Shown here: positions 43,660-53,038 of the stretch, in pieces
Position numbering within the stretch: the first letter of the stretch is position 1
Layout: every line of letters begins with the position of its first letter
Source of the DNA: CAZRHH01 sp964599885
GTDB taxonomy: Bacteria > Chloroflexota > Dehalococcoidia > DSTF01 > JACRBR01
Direction: 5' to 3'
NCBI GenBank assembly: GCA_964599885.1
Contig: CAZRHH010000003.1
Coordinates: forward strand, 60,096 to 124,095
Length of the DNA stretch: 64,000 nucleotides
The notes under the pieces: generated by a model
What the model was told of the DNA's origin: nothing
The model's input: the letters and a program-made list of their open reading frames with translations, nothing else
Databases searched by the model: none
Program-made: the position numbers and the translations under genes

Positions 43660-44520
43660 ATGCGTCCCTTCTCGCCTCAGTGGCACGGCCCGGCGGGCGA
43701 CGAGCTAATACTCGCCGGACGACTCTGCGTCCGAGTCGTTCCCGGCCGTACGGACCGCAACGTCATCTTCCTGCATGGCCTCGGCGCGTCGTTGCGGTAC
43801 TGGGGACGGGCGTACGACGCGCTCGCGCCGGCGCATCGACTGATCTTCGTCGATCTGCTCGGTTTCGGTGGCTCCGCGAAGCCCGCCGGGCTGTACGACC
43901 GCAAAGCCCATGTTGGTGCGCTGATCGAGGCCCTTGAAGCTCTGGCTGTGAGCAAGGCGACCGTTGTAGGACATTCGGCCGGAGCGTTAATCGCGATAGC
44001 GGCCGCAGCCAGTGAACCAAGCCTTTTCGAGAAGGTCATTGGCTTCGGCACGCCGCTGTTGGGACCAGGCGACCAGTCGCGACGTCACCTCCGCTCTCTC
44101 GGCCCCCTGGCCCGGCTGATGGCTGACGATTCGCCGTTAGCAGAGCGCATGTGCCGCTTGATGTGTGATCACCGCTCGTTGGCGCGGAAGGTCGCGCCAC
44201 TGTTCGCTCCTCGCCTGCCGGCCCCTGTTGCGGCCGACGGCGTCGACCACACATGGCCGTCCTACTTTGGGACGTTCCATCTGCTTGCTGATCAGGAAGC
44301 CGCGCGTCGCGATCTGCGTGAATTGAAGGCGCCTATATCGCTAGCGTATGGTCGGGACGACCGGACGGCTCCGAGCGCCGCTGCTGAAGAGGCGCTCGCA
44401 GGCGTCGGGAATGCGGGTGTGACGGTTGCGTCCTTTGGCGACCACCATCTTCCCCTTCGTCATCCGGCTTGGTGCAGGGAGTTCATACGCCGAGCGTTAG
44501 AAGATGATGCCGGCGGGTGA
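43660..44520 (+). CDS. Alpha/beta-fold hydrolase
   Basis: A 286-residue hydrolase from ATG 43660 (a longer form from 43609 is possible). The oxyanion region is VIFLHGLGASLRYWGR, the nucleophile elbow is VVGHSAGALIAI, the acidic residue lies in LAYGRDDRTAPSAAA and the histidine in GDHHLPLRHPAWC. The cap between about residues 135 and 225 is helical. The substrate is not predictable. It is convergent with the phosphoketolase gene and overlaps its 3' end by 24 bp. Confidence 0.8.
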   Translation: MRPFSPQWHGPAGDELILAGRLCVRVVPGRTDRNVIFLHGLGASLRYWGRAYDALAPAHRLIFVDLLGFGGSAKPAGLYDRKAHVGALIEALEALAVSKATVVGHSAGALIAIAAAASEPSLFEKVIGFGTPLLGPGDQSRRHLRSLGPLARLMADDSPLAERMCRLMCDHRSLARKVAPLFAPRLPAPVAADGVDHTWPSYFGTFHLLADQEAARRDLRELKAPISLAYGRDDRTAPSAAAEEALAGVGNAGVTVASFGDHHLPLRHPAWCREFIRRALEDDAGG

Positions 44521-46965
44521 ACGCCGCCGCTCAAGCGCATCCATCTCGTGCTCGGCGAGCAGATCATTCAACGGTACGTCATATAGTCGCGCCGTCTCAG
44601 CGAGCACGTGCGCCCAGCTGCATTCATTGACGAAGAGGAGGCCTTCAACGTTGAGCGTGCCGCCGCGGTTGAGGAATCCGAGTCCCATGGTCGACGCCCC
44701 GGTGTGCAAACGCTGAAGCAGCCCGAGGAGCGGTTCTGGCCGCGTGTGGGTGACGAAGATGCGCTTGTCGGCGTGTGCAGGATAGAGCGACGTGATGACC
44801 TCAGGGGATAGCACGTGCGCGGCTTCTGTTTTCGATCGGGGCTTTCGGAAGCGCGCCGGCTCGTGCATGTATGCGACGCGATGCGCCATGTCGCGGTCAC
44901 GAAGCCGCTGCGATGCCTTCAGCACCTGCGCGAGCTGGAATGATCCGATGGCGGTGATGATCAGGCGAGCGTCGGCGTGGCGGTGCCCCGCCCACGCCAA
45001 ATTGGCGAACCCCGACTGAACGAGCGCCTCCGCTTCGGTCCGGTTGAAGAGATTGGGTACCGGGGTCTTTGGCACGACGAGCGTCCAAAACTCGCCCTGC
45101 CTGCCGTATACGTACTTCATCGTCGCCAGAGCCGTGTTGTAGTCCGGAGGGAACACGACGTGCGAGACGTCGCATCGCTCGCTGAGGTGGGCTTCCGCCA
45201 ACGACGGGTCCTGGTGCGAGATCTCGTTCTTGGCGTTCTCCCACGTGTGTGAAGTCAGGACGAGCGGGACGGCAAGCCAGCCCGGAGAACGGCCGGCATC
45301 CCTGGCCTGTGCTGCCCAGGTAATCTCCTGACGCAGTCCGCCGTACATCTTCGCCCCGAACGCCTCGTACGTGACGATGATGTTGATGCCGCCCTTGTTC
45401 GCCAGCGCGGCGGCGGCGATGGCTTCTTCGTTCAACGCTGTGATGACCGCGCCGTTGACAGCCTCCGGCATGCCGGGTTCCGGATCCGTGACTCGAAATC
45501 GCAGCTCGTCCAGCGTGCGCAGCATCCGGTTCGACTTCATCTCGTCCGGATTGCCCACGCGTGGGCGCAGGTGTGGGTTCTCTCGAACGTACGCCGCGAA
45601 TGCCTCATCCACGGCCGTCATCGGGCTGACGCGCCTGTCATCAGTCGCTGCCACGCGATCGGCGGGCACGATCTGATACTCGAGTTCGGGGACGCGCTCG
45701 ATCCGCACCTCCCGGTGCGCCAGTGCATTATCCCGTTCGCGCGGCCTGCTCGCTGCATCGTGGTGAGAGAGCGCGGTAACTGCGTCCGCGAGCTCGTCTG
45801 GTGGCACCCAGAGCCGGCGCGCACTCTCGTTGAACAGGTGAGCGATCGCGGCGTCAGTGTGCGGATTGCCGCCGAGCGGCAAGTTGTGAGCGAGATTCGT
45901 GCCTTCGCCATAGAAGCCCGCGCCCTTCGGCGCCACCGCGATCCCGTACGGAAGACGCACAGGATAGACGTCGTCGCCGCGCTCGGCCGCGGTGCCGGCC
46001 GCCTGCAGGCGGTTCTCCTGTTCAAAAATCGCCCAGGCGAACGAAGCTGGGTCGCGGCCATCAAAGATGATGGGATCGAAGCTGTTGAGCTCCAGATGCT
46101 TCGCGAACCACTCGATCCCGCCCTCCTGGGACATGGTGGTCCGCTGATCGATACGGCGGCCGTTGGCGATCATGATGGGCGCGACCAGTCCACAGTCCGA
46201 TGCCCGCCACCATCGCGGCGCCCAATCACTGCCGCGCTGTTCCTCGAAAGCGCCGTCACTGAGGAACGCGACCAGCCTCTCACCCTTGAGCGGCATATGC
46301 ACGTATTGGAGTTCGGTGAAGCCGAGGTAGCCGCCCTCCACCATGCCGCCCGCGGTGTGCATGTTCACATGGCTGCCGAGCGGGGAGTCCTGGTAGCCGT
46401 GGTCGTTGAGTGCACCGGAATAGAAGTCGCGCACGTAGCGCGTCAACCCTTCATCCGTCAGCGAGTAACGAGCTGCGTGCGCTGGGGTCATGTTGGCGAC
46501 GAGCAGATTCACCGAGTCGACGGCAGCGACCGTATGGCCCTGTCCCATCACCCACGACCGCGTCAATCCCGTCAGTGCATTGACGGCGAGATAGCCGACG
46601 TACGCCGGGACCATGTTGAGCGCGCCGCCCGTATGCCCTTCGGGCTGCGGCTTGAAGTCGTCCGTCCGCAGGTCGCGTCCGTCCAGATAGACGCTTCGTC
46701 CATACGTCTCGTGAACGACGAGCCACATCGCGGCGTTCGCGACTCGGTCAGCCGCGGACAAAACAGCGAAGAATGGAACGCTGTCCCCGCGTATGTCCTG
46801 CTCCTCCAGGGTGCGCGCCAACGCGAACACGCGATCCTGCGTCTCGAGCGAGTGCTCGATAACGCCGTAGCCCGCGGCCCATTCCGCTGCCGCGCGATTA
46901 GGCTTCTTATATCGTTCAACCCGCTCCACCGCGCGGACGGCGGCAGCGTTCTTCGTCTCGCTCAT
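44497..46965 (-). CDS. xfp: Phosphoketolase (xylulose-5-P/fructose-6-P type), ThDP-dependent
   Basis: An 822-residue enzyme of full family length. ThDP and substrate motifs include KPQPEGHTGGALNMVPAYVG, SWVMGQGHTVAAV, the Gly-rich GSHVNMHTAGGMVEGGYLGF, LSDGAFEEQRGSDWAPRWW and, in the C-terminal half, FEAFGAKM-like and WENAKNEISHQDPSLAEAHL stretches. It splits a ketose phosphate with phosphate into acetyl phosphate and an aldose phosphate. The EGGYLGF and EEQRGSDW wording differs from the bifidobacterial form, so it is a divergent lineage. ATG 46965 overlaps the acetate kinase stop, so acetyl phosphate is passed to ATP formation. Confidence 0.9.
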   Translation of the reverse strand: MSETKNAAAVRAVERVERYKKPNRAAAEWAAGYGVIEHSLETQDRVFALARTLEEQDIRGDSVPFFAVLSAADRVANAAMWLVVHETYGRSVYLDGRDLRTDDFKPQPEGHTGGALNMVPAYVGYLAVNALTGLTRSWVMGQGHTVAAVDSVNLLVANMTPAHAARYSLTDEGLTRYVRDFYSGALNDHGYQDSPLGSHVNMHTAGGMVEGGYLGFTELQYVHMPLKGERLVAFLSDGAFEEQRGSDWAPRWWRASDCGLVAPIMIANGRRIDQRTTMSQEGGIEWFAKHLELNSFDPIIFDGRDPASFAWAIFEQENRLQAAGTAAERGDDVYPVRLPYGIAVAPKGAGFYGEGTNLAHNLPLGGNPHTDAAIAHLFNESARRLWVPPDELADAVTALSHHDAASRPRERDNALAHREVRIERVPELEYQIVPADRVAATDDRRVSPMTAVDEAFAAYVRENPHLRPRVGNPDEMKSNRMLRTLDELRFRVTDPEPGMPEAVNGAVITALNEEAIAAAALANKGGINIIVTYEAFGAKMYGGLRQEITWAAQARDAGRSPGWLAVPLVLTSHTWENAKNEISHQDPSLAEAHLSERCDVSHVVFPPDYNTALATMKYVYGRQGEFWTLVVPKTPVPNLFNRTEAEALVQSGFANLAWAGHRHADARLIITAIGSFQLAQVLKASQRLRDRDMAHRVAYMHEPARFRKPRSKTEAAHVLSPEVITSLYPAHADKRIFVTHTRPEPLLGLLQRLHTGASTMGLGFLNRGGTLNVEGLLFVNECSWAHVLAETARLYDVPLNDLLAEHEMDALERRRSPAGIIF

Positions 46966-48158
46966 CGGATGTCCCTTCCCCGGCGCGACAATACGTCGTA
47001 CGTGTCACGCGCGATGATCCGTTCTTCGTCGGTGGCGATCACGTAGGCGGCGATGCGGCTGCCGCTCGCGTGGAGTGACCCCTCGCCGCCGAGCGAGGCA
47101 TTTTTCTCCACATCGATCCCCAGCCCGAGTGGCGCGAGCGGCTCGCAGATGCGGCGGCGGATCTCCGCCGAGCGCTCGCCGATGCCGCCGCCGAAGACGA
47201 TCGCCTGCGCGCCGGCGAGCACGGCGAGATACGCGCCGATGTACTTGCGCACCCGGTAACAGAACATCTCGATGGCCGCGTGCGCACGGGGATGACCCTG
47301 GGTCTCTTCGGCAAGGAGTGTCGCCATGTCGGCGCTGCTCCCTGAGATGCCGAGTAGCCCCGACTCTTGATTGAGAATTCTGTCGAGATCATGCACAGAC
47401 ACACCGGCTTCTCTGAGCAGATAGGAAATCACTCCCGGGTCGACATCGCCCGGGCGAGTCCCCATCACCAGCCCTTCCAGCGGCGTGAAGCCCATCGATG
47501 TATCGACCGAGACACCCCTCGAAACGGCGGTCGCCGAGCATCCGTGCCCTAGCTGGAGGGTGATGATACAGACGCCGTCATGCGGCGTACCGGTGAGCTC
47601 AGCGTAGCGTTCCGTCATGGAGCGGTGCGCAATGCCGTGATAGCCGTAGCGCCGTAAGCCGTGCTTCAGCGTCAACTCTTGCGGCAACGCGTAGTGCGAC
47701 GCGGCGGCGGGCATCGCCGTGTGAAACGTCGTATCGAAGACGGCCACCATCGGGACGTCCGGCAACAGCTCGCGGGCAGCGACGATGCCTTCGAGCGATG
47801 GCCCATTGTGCAAAGGCGCGAGGCGACGCCCCGCATCGATTGCGCGCAAGACTTCGTCGTCGACGACGGCGGGCTGGGCGAAGGAGCCGCCCTGCACGAC
47901 ACGGTGACCAACCGCATCGATCGACTGGCGGTGGTCGCTGCCGAGAAGGTCCAACAGGGTGCGGAGTGCCGTCCCATAGTCCCTGATGGGTCCGGGTGAA
48001 CGCGCCGCGGATGTGCCGGACGTCTCGAAGGTCACGACAGCGCCTGCGCCGATCGCTTCGACCGATCCATTCGCCAGTGCAGCGACACTGGACTCGTTTA
48101 CGGCGCAGAGCCGCATCTTAAGGCTCGAGCTGCCACAGTTGATCGTCAGCACGTTCAT
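46962..48158 (-). CDS. ackA: Acetate kinase
   Basis: A 398-residue kinase of the ASKHA fold. The N-terminal phosphate motif is LTINCGSSSLKMRL. Further motifs are GHRVVQGG, FDTTFHTAMPAAASHYALP, RRYGYHGIAHRSMTERYAEL, LQLGHGCSATAVSRGVSVDT (with SMGFTPLEGLVMGTRPGDVD) and VFGGGIGERSAEIRRRIC. It converts acetyl phosphate and ADP to acetate and ATP. It lies between the glycosyltransferase and phosphoketolase genes with 4-bp overlaps on both sides, giving equimolar expression of the shunt. Confidence 0.93.
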   Translation of the reverse strand: MNVLTINCGSSSLKMRLCAVNESSVAALANGSVEAIGAGAVVTFETSGTSAARSPGPIRDYGTALRTLLDLLGSDHRQSIDAVGHRVVQGGSFAQPAVVDDEVLRAIDAGRRLAPLHNGPSLEGIVAARELLPDVPMVAVFDTTFHTAMPAAASHYALPQELTLKHGLRRYGYHGIAHRSMTERYAELTGTPHDGVCIITLQLGHGCSATAVSRGVSVDTSMGFTPLEGLVMGTRPGDVDPGVISYLLREAGVSVHDLDRILNQESGLLGISGSSADMATLLAEETQGHPRAHAAIEMFCYRVRKYIGAYLAVLAGAQAIVFGGGIGERSAEIRRRICEPLAPLGLGIDVEKNASLGGEGSLHASGSRIAAYVIATDEERIIARDTYDVLSRRGRDIR

Positions 48159-49411
48159 GGATGGGCCTGCGCGCCCGATCTGAGGCTCGCCATCAAGCTC
48201 AGTTCATCTTCGAGCAGCCGCGTGATCAGGAAGTTCTGACGCACGCGCTCGCGACCGAGCCCGCCGATGCGGTTCGCTTCGGCCGGATCCGACAGCAGCG
48301 CGTCGATGCGCGGCACCCAGTCCTCCTCGCGCGACACCAGAAACCCGCCTTCACCGTCAGACATCTGCATCGGGATGCCGCCGGTACGGCCCGCTACGAT
48401 TGGCGTCCCCTTCCACAGGGTCTCCGAGACGATCAGCCCGAAACCTTCCCGGATCGACTTCTGGATGACGACGTCGGAGGCAGATTGGAAGGCGTTCACT
48501 TCGAGGTTCCCGATGCCCGTGAAGTTGCTGGCGACGTGGATCTGCGGATCACCCTCCACATCCTTCGTGATCTTCTCGTAGATACTCCAGCCTTCAGGGT
48601 CGTCGAGCGCCATTGAGCCCAGGAGTGCGAGTTGCAGATCCTTGTGTTTCTCGCGCAGCTCGCGGTAGACGCGAATCACACCGAGCGGGTCCTTCCATGG
48701 ATCGAAGCGCGAAACTTGCGTCAGGAGGGGACGGTCGAGGAGCACGCCGGTCCATCGAACGATGCGGTCGCGCAGGTCGGTCGGCAGCGGCATATTCTTG
48801 GGACTCAGCGGGTCGATCGCGGGGGCGAAGCAGCGTACGCGCGAGCGGTCGAGCGGCTCCGGCACGAACTCCGGCATCGTGAAGACGAACGCGTCGTACG
48901 CCTGGACGTACTCGTCGAGGAACCGCCATGCCTCGCGGTTATACGCGGAGAGGTCGATGTGCACGCGCCAGATCCAGCGAGCGGCACCGTCTTTCGCCAA
49001 TTGGCGTACAGGCACCGGCTGCGGGTCGTGGACGACCACGATGTCATACTTGCCCCGGATTGCGTCTGCGACGTGGCCATTGTGCCGCAGGTATGCCGCG
49101 AGCTCGTCCGGCGCGACATCAAACAGCGGCGCGCCCTGCAGTGCGTTGTGCAGCCGCTTCGTCAGCGCGAAGAAGGCTGGCTCGGCGACGATGACGCCCC
49201 ACGCCACGTCGAGGCCGAGTCCCTTCTCGAGAGGGACCAGCGAGTTGAGCAACTCGGCGACGCCGCCGCCGTACGGCGTCGCGTTCAGCTGCAGGATGCG
49301 AGCGCCGCGCAGTTCGCGCGCCAGCGCCCGCACGTGTTCGAGTTGGGCGGACGGCGCGTACTCCTCATAGGGATCGATGCTTTGCGTTGCGGTGTCGACG
49401 AAACGCAGCAT
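48155..49411 (-). CDS. treT: GT4 glycosyltransferase, trehalose synthase (TreT)-like
   Basis: A 418-residue GT-B enzyme. The N-terminal domain has ILQLNATPYGGGVAELLNSL and VVVHDPQPVPVRQLAKDGA; the C-terminal domain has LTQVSRFDPWKDPLGVIRVY, FTGIGNLEVNAFQSASDVVI and QKSIREGFGLIVSETLWKGT. The wording IREGFGL...EALWKG-type and HDPQP matches TreT, which makes or breaks trehalose from a sugar nucleotide and glucose. It is coupled to acetate kinase, linking sugar storage or stress protection with the phosphoketolase route. The start ATG overlaps a SLOG-protein fragment. Confidence 0.82.
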   Translation of the reverse strand: MLRFVDTATQSIDPYEEYAPSAQLEHVRALARELRGARILQLNATPYGGGVAELLNSLVPLEKGLGLDVAWGVIVAEPAFFALTKRLHNALQGAPLFDVAPDELAAYLRHNGHVADAIRGKYDIVVVHDPQPVPVRQLAKDGAARWIWRVHIDLSAYNREAWRFLDEYVQAYDAFVFTMPEFVPEPLDRSRVRCFAPAIDPLSPKNMPLPTDLRDRIVRWTGVLLDRPLLTQVSRFDPWKDPLGVIRVYRELREKHKDLQLALLGSMALDDPEGWSIYEKITKDVEGDPQIHVASNFTGIGNLEVNAFQSASDVVIQKSIREGFGLIVSETLWKGTPIVAGRTGGIPMQMSDGEGGFLVSREEDWVPRIDALLSDPAEANRIGGLGRERVRQNFLITRLLEDELSLMASLRSGAQAHP

Positions 49412-49596
49412 CAGGCAGTCTTCCTTGCAGCGACGGCTCCGGTGATGAGGACGCAGTCGCGCGCGCCGATCGCCTGGCCGAGCGCATACGCTTTGACGCG
49501 GGCGTAGTCGCTTATTGGCTCGCTGCAGCTCCCCATCACGCCGATCTTCGGCTTTATCCCGTGCGATGGGTCAACTGCGCGTGTATCGTCGCACAA
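49411..49596 (-). pseudogene. SLOG/TIGR00725-like protein, N-terminal fragment
   Basis: 61 codons ending at the first base of the TreT start. The core KIGVMGSCSEPISDYARVKA with ALGQAIGARDCVLITGA is the Rossmann-like beginning of a SLOG (LOG/DprA-related) protein, in which a nucleotide-binding GGG...P loop should follow. It instead ends GAVAARKTA. The rest of the domain is missing, so it is a truncation, possibly kept for translational coupling with treT. It overlaps the CsoR gene by 26 bp. Confidence 0.55.
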
Positions 49597-49867
49597 GTTC
49601 CATCACCTCGTCGATCTCTGCTGCTCCGTCGCCGCCCGAGACGGCCCTACGGACACAGACGTCGAGATGGCCTCTCAGAAGTTTCAGCGCGACGCCATCT
49701 GCGGCTGCCCGCAATGAGGCGAGTTGCTGGATCACTTCAATGCAGTAGCGCTCCTCCTCGACCATGCCGGCGATGCCCCGCACCTGCCCCTCCATCCGGC
49801 GCAGACGAAGCAGAAGCTTCTGTTTCTCCGGGCCATACGATGCGCTACGAGTGGTCGCTGTCTTCAT
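49571..49867 (-). CDS. csoR: CsoR-family copper-sensing repressor (copy 1)
   Basis: A 98-residue all-helical repressor from ATG 49867, which has GGGGAGG upstream; the frame is open to 49969. The Cu(I) ligand set is complete: C42 in EERYCIEVIQQ, then H67 and C71 in LLRGHLDVC, with the usual 24- and 3-residue spacings. Helix 1 carries LLLRLRRMEGQVRGIAGMVE. Copper binding would release DNA and derepress the divergent Cu-ATPase operon from 50005. A second CsoR is encoded at 55392-55676. Confidence 0.88.
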   Translation of the reverse strand: MKTATTRSASYGPEKQKLLLRLRRMEGQVRGIAGMVEEERYCIEVIQQLASLRAAADGVALKLLRGHLDVCVRRAVSGGDGAAEIDEVMELVRRYTRS

Positions 49868-49954
49868 ACTCCTCCCCACCATAGTCAGCCTGACCTTTGC
49901 CATGTAGAGCCGATCGGCACTGGAGCGGCACACCACCCGGCCCTTCAATCGGGC

Positions 49955-49974
49955 GATACTCCCGCCCACTATGG
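49955..49974 (+). promoter_or_regulatory. Candidate CsoR operator in front of the Cu-ATPase operon
   Basis: GATACTCCCGCCCACTATGG lies between the divergent csoR and the small membrane gene. A similar element (GGTACTCCCTACCCCCGTAT) precedes the second csoR at 55362. Upstream of each lies a further shared block, GCCGATCGGCACTGGA at 49911 and GCCGATTGGCACTTGA near 55342. Shared C-rich sequence of this kind fits CsoR operators. No footprint-level evidence is possible from sequence. Confidence 0.5.
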
Positions 49975-50004
49975 AGCTGACAGCAAACCGAGGAGGGACA
50001 ATCC

Positions 50005-50211
50005 ATGCAAGACCAACGACCGAACAACCAGGGCAACAGCGGCGGCATGATGGCGATGATGGTGATGATGATGGCGATGTGCTTTGGCGTCGTCCTTTTG
50101 TTTGCCATCATCCCGTCGATCGGCTGGCCACTCGGCATCGTGGTAGGCGTGGCTGCGGGTGGACTGATGCTATTCCTCCACCAGCGCTACATGCACCACA
50201 GGTCGCACTGA
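50005..50211 (+). CDS. Small Met-rich membrane protein
   Basis: A 68-residue protein with GAGGAGGGAC upstream of the ATG. It has a polar Asn/Gln-rich N-terminus, a run of methionines (GGMMAMMVMMMAMC) entering the first helix, a second helix (PLGIVVGVAAGGLMLFL) and a His-rich end (HQRYMHHRSH). Met and His are Cu(I)/Cu(II) ligands, and its place between csoR and the Cu-ATPase suggests copper delivery or sensing. No named family is recognised. Confidence 0.7.
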   Translation: MQDQRPNNQGNSGGMMAMMVMMMAMCFGVVLLFAIIPSIGWPLGIVVGVAAGGLMLFLHQRYMHHRSH

Positions 50212-50213
50212 CG

Positions 50214-52427
50214 ATGCATCTGCATCTATCACGGCCCGTGCCTACTTCCACCGCGTCCCCAAAGGAGCACGAGTCGCTAGCTACGCCGGCGTCCGGGCCG
50301 GCCAAGGATCCGATCTGCGGCATGGTCGTCGACAAGGCGTCCGCGCTGAAGCTCGAGCGGGGCGGCCGCACCTACTACTTCTGCAGCCCCAATTGCTTGC
50401 GCACGTTCGAGTCGCCAGAGGCCGAGCTCAAGGCAATGCGCACGCGCGTCACGATCGCGCTCGCCGGCGTGCTCATGCTCGCGATTCTGCGAGCAGCGGC
50501 GTTCATCGCCCTCGCCGCCGGCGCAACGATCATCACTTGGGCGCCGATTCCCGCCCTGCCATGGATGACGTGGGGAAAGTGGCTGTTTTTCATCGTCACG
50601 CCCGTGCAGTTCATCGGCGGCTGGTCGTTCTACCGCGGCGCCTGGACGGCGATCAGGACGCGCTCCATCAACATGGACTTCCTCATCGCCCTGGGTACGA
50701 GCACGGCCTACTTCTACAGCGTCGCGGTCGTCTTCTTTCCGTCGGTCCTGCCGGTATCCGTCGACGAGCGGGCCGTCTACTTCGAGGTCTCCGCTGTCAT
50801 CATCGCCTTCGTGCTGCTCGGCAAGTTCATGGAGGAGGCAATCAAAACGCGCTCATCGGCAGCGGTGCGAAAGCTCCTCGACCTGAGGCCGGCGACCGCA
50901 CGCGTGGTCCGTGACGGCGCCGAAGTAGAGATCCCTGCCGAGCAGATCATGGTCGATGAGATCGTCGTCGTCCGTCCGGGCGAGAAGATTCCGACCGATG
51001 GTGTCATCGTAGACGGATCTTCGGCGGTGGACGAGTCGATGCTCACGGGCGAGTCCATGCCGGTGGAGAAGTCGGTCGATTCGCAGGTGCTCGGCGGCAC
51101 GCTCAACAAGACGGGCGCCTTCCGATTCCGGGCGACCCGGGTCGGCGCAGACACGGCGCTGGCGGGGATCGTCAAGATCGTGGAAGACGCACAGGCCACG
51201 AGTGCCCCTATTCAGCGGCTCGGGGACAGCGTGACGCGCGTGTTCGTCCCTGCCGTTGTGGGCGTCGCTGTGCTGGCATTTGCCGGCTGGTGGATCGCAG
51301 GCGATTTCCCGCAGGCGCTGCTCGCCTTCATCGCCGTCCTGATCATCGCCTGCCCGTGCGCCATCGGCATCGCGACGCCGGCGGCGCTGATGGTGGGCGT
51401 CGGCAAGGGCGCCGAAGCGGGCATCCTCATCCGCGGTGGCGACGTGCTCGAGCGGGCGCAGAAGTTGAACACCGTCATCTTCGACAAGACGGGCACGCTC
51501 ACGCGCGGCCAGCCGAACGTCACCGATCTCATCGGCTTCGGCGAGCACAGCGAGACCGACGTGCTCCAGCTCGCCGCAGCCGTCGAAGCCAGCTCGGAGC
51601 ACCCGCTCGGCGAGGCGATCGTCCGTGCGGCAGCGCACCGAGGGCTCGAGCTGCCCACGATTTCGGACTTCGAGGCCGTCCCCGGACACGGCATCCGCGG
51701 CCAGGTCGGCGGCAAGGCGATTCTTCTGGGCAACCGTCGCTACTTCGCCCGGGAGGGCGTCGACACGACTGCCGTCGAAGGTCGGATGTCGGAGCTCGAA
51801 GGCGAGGGTAAGACGGCGATGCTGGTCGGCTGTGGCAACGAAGTCGCCGGCGTGATCGCGGTCGCGGACACGCTGAAGCCGGAGGCGAAAGAGGCCGTCG
51901 AGGCGCTGCTCCGAGATGGAGTCGACGTGATCATGCTGAGCGGCGACAACGAGCGTACCGCTCGCTCGATCGCTCGCGAAGTTGGTATCGAGAGCGTGAT
52001 CGCGGAGGTACTGCCTGCAGATAAAGCGGAGGTCGTGCGCGGTCTCCAGAAGCAGGGCAAGGTCGTCGCCATGGTCGGTGACGGCGTCAACGACGCGCCC
52101 GCTCTCGCTCAGGCGGACATCGGGATTGCTATCGGGTCAGGATCGGACGTCGCAAAGGAAACGGGCGGCATCATTCTGATCAAGGACGATGTGCGCGATG
52201 TGGTGACGGGCATCCGCCTCTCGCGCGCGACGATGCGCAAGATCAAGCAGAACCTCTTCTGGGCATTCATCTACAACAGCGTCGGCATACCCATCGCGGC
52301 GCTCGGGTTCCTCAACCCGATCATCGCTGCTGCCACGATGGCGCTCAGCTCGCTCTCGGTGATCGTCAACTCGGCGATGCTGAAGCGCGCGAAGCTCACC
52401 GCCACCGTGAAGGAGGACAGCTCATGA
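50214..52427 (+). CDS. copA: Copper-translocating P1B-type ATPase with N-terminal YHS domain
   Basis: A 737-residue pump from ATG 50214. Residues 31-70 are a YHS domain with C35, C57 and C61 (KDPICGMVV, YYFCSPNCLRTF) in place of the usual HMA domain. Eight membrane helices include the CPC site IIACPCAIGIATPAALMVG. The actuator has LTGESMPVEK; the P domain has VIFDKTGTLTRGQP; the N domain has the HP motif EASSEHPLGEAI; and MVGDGVNDAPALAQADIGIA closes the P domain. It exports Cu(I) to the periplasm. Three bases separate it from the upstream Met-rich protein and 4 bp overlap the following lipoprotein. Confidence 0.92.
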   Translation: MHLHLSRPVPTSTASPKEHESLATPASGPAKDPICGMVVDKASALKLERGGRTYYFCSPNCLRTFESPEAELKAMRTRVTIALAGVLMLAILRAAAFIALAAGATIITWAPIPALPWMTWGKWLFFIVTPVQFIGGWSFYRGAWTAIRTRSINMDFLIALGTSTAYFYSVAVVFFPSVLPVSVDERAVYFEVSAVIIAFVLLGKFMEEAIKTRSSAAVRKLLDLRPATARVVRDGAEVEIPAEQIMVDEIVVVRPGEKIPTDGVIVDGSSAVDESMLTGESMPVEKSVDSQVLGGTLNKTGAFRFRATRVGADTALAGIVKIVEDAQATSAPIQRLGDSVTRVFVPAVVGVAVLAFAGWWIAGDFPQALLAFIAVLIIACPCAIGIATPAALMVGVGKGAEAGILIRGGDVLERAQKLNTVIFDKTGTLTRGQPNVTDLIGFGEHSETDVLQLAAAVEASSEHPLGEAIVRAAAHRGLELPTISDFEAVPGHGIRGQVGGKAILLGNRRYFAREGVDTTAVEGRMSELEGEGKTAMLVGCGNEVAGVIAVADTLKPEAKEAVEALLRDGVDVIMLSGDNERTARSIAREVGIESVIAEVLPADKAEVVRGLQKQGKVVAMVGDGVNDAPALAQADIGIAIGSGSDVAKETGGIILIKDDVRDVVTGIRLSRATMRKIKQNLFWAFIYNSVGIPIAALGFLNPIIAAATMALSSLSVIVNSAMLKRAKLTATVKEDSS

Positions 52428-53038
52428 ACGGGAAGAGGCTCTCACTGTTCACAGTCATCATCGCAGTCGCGATAGCGGCCGTTGCCGGCGCGTGCGGTGA
52501 TTCGTCCGACGGCACCAGCATGGATGTCGACCGCGAACCCATCCTGGCGCTGGCCGGAGGGGCAACCCAGGAAGCCCAGAACATGGAGCGCCACGCTGAT
52601 GAGATGGAGTCGGCCGCTGCCGGCCGTGCCGACCACGCTCACTGGGCGGCGGACGCCGCGACGCTGCGCGCAAACGCCTCGTCGGTGGCGTTCATGGCCA
52701 ACTCGGCGATGGCGATTTACAACGATCCCGGTTCACACGGAGGTTCTGCAGAACCGAATCGCGTCTTCGGCGACGGCGTGAATCTGCACGCGCTCGGCGA
52801 GACGCTGGTTGAACACGCCGACGCCATGCGGTCGCATGTGGCAGTCATGCGGGAACAGGCCGCAGGAGATGCAATGTTGCTGTCCGTCATTGATTCGCTG
52901 GCATCTGACACTGGCGCGATGAAAACGGTCGGTGAAGCGGCTATGGACCGCGGTACCGACCTTCAGAATCAGGCACGTAGGCTCGCCGACACGGTCGGCG
53001 TGAAGCTCCCGTCTGGAGGCGAACATGAAGATCAGTGA
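52424..53038 (+). CDS. Met/His-containing exported lipoprotein
   Basis: A 204-residue protein. Signal peptide MNGKRLSLFTVIIAVAIAAV ends in a lipobox AGACGDS. The mature part is helical with spaced Met and His residues (NMERHADEMESAA, RADHAHWAADA, ALGETLVEHADAMRSHVAVM), resembling periplasmic copper-binding helical bundles. It overlaps copA by 4 bp, so it probably receives copper from the pump. No family name is recognised. Confidence 0.7.
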   Translation: MNGKRLSLFTVIIAVAIAAVAGACGDSSDGTSMDVDREPILALAGGATQEAQNMERHADEMESAAAGRADHAHWAADAATLRANASSVAFMANSAMAIYNDPGSHGGSAEPNRVFGDGVNLHALGETLVEHADAMRSHVAVMREQAAGDAMLLSVIDSLASDTGAMKTVGEAAMDRGTDLQNQARRLADTVGVKLPSGGEHEDQ

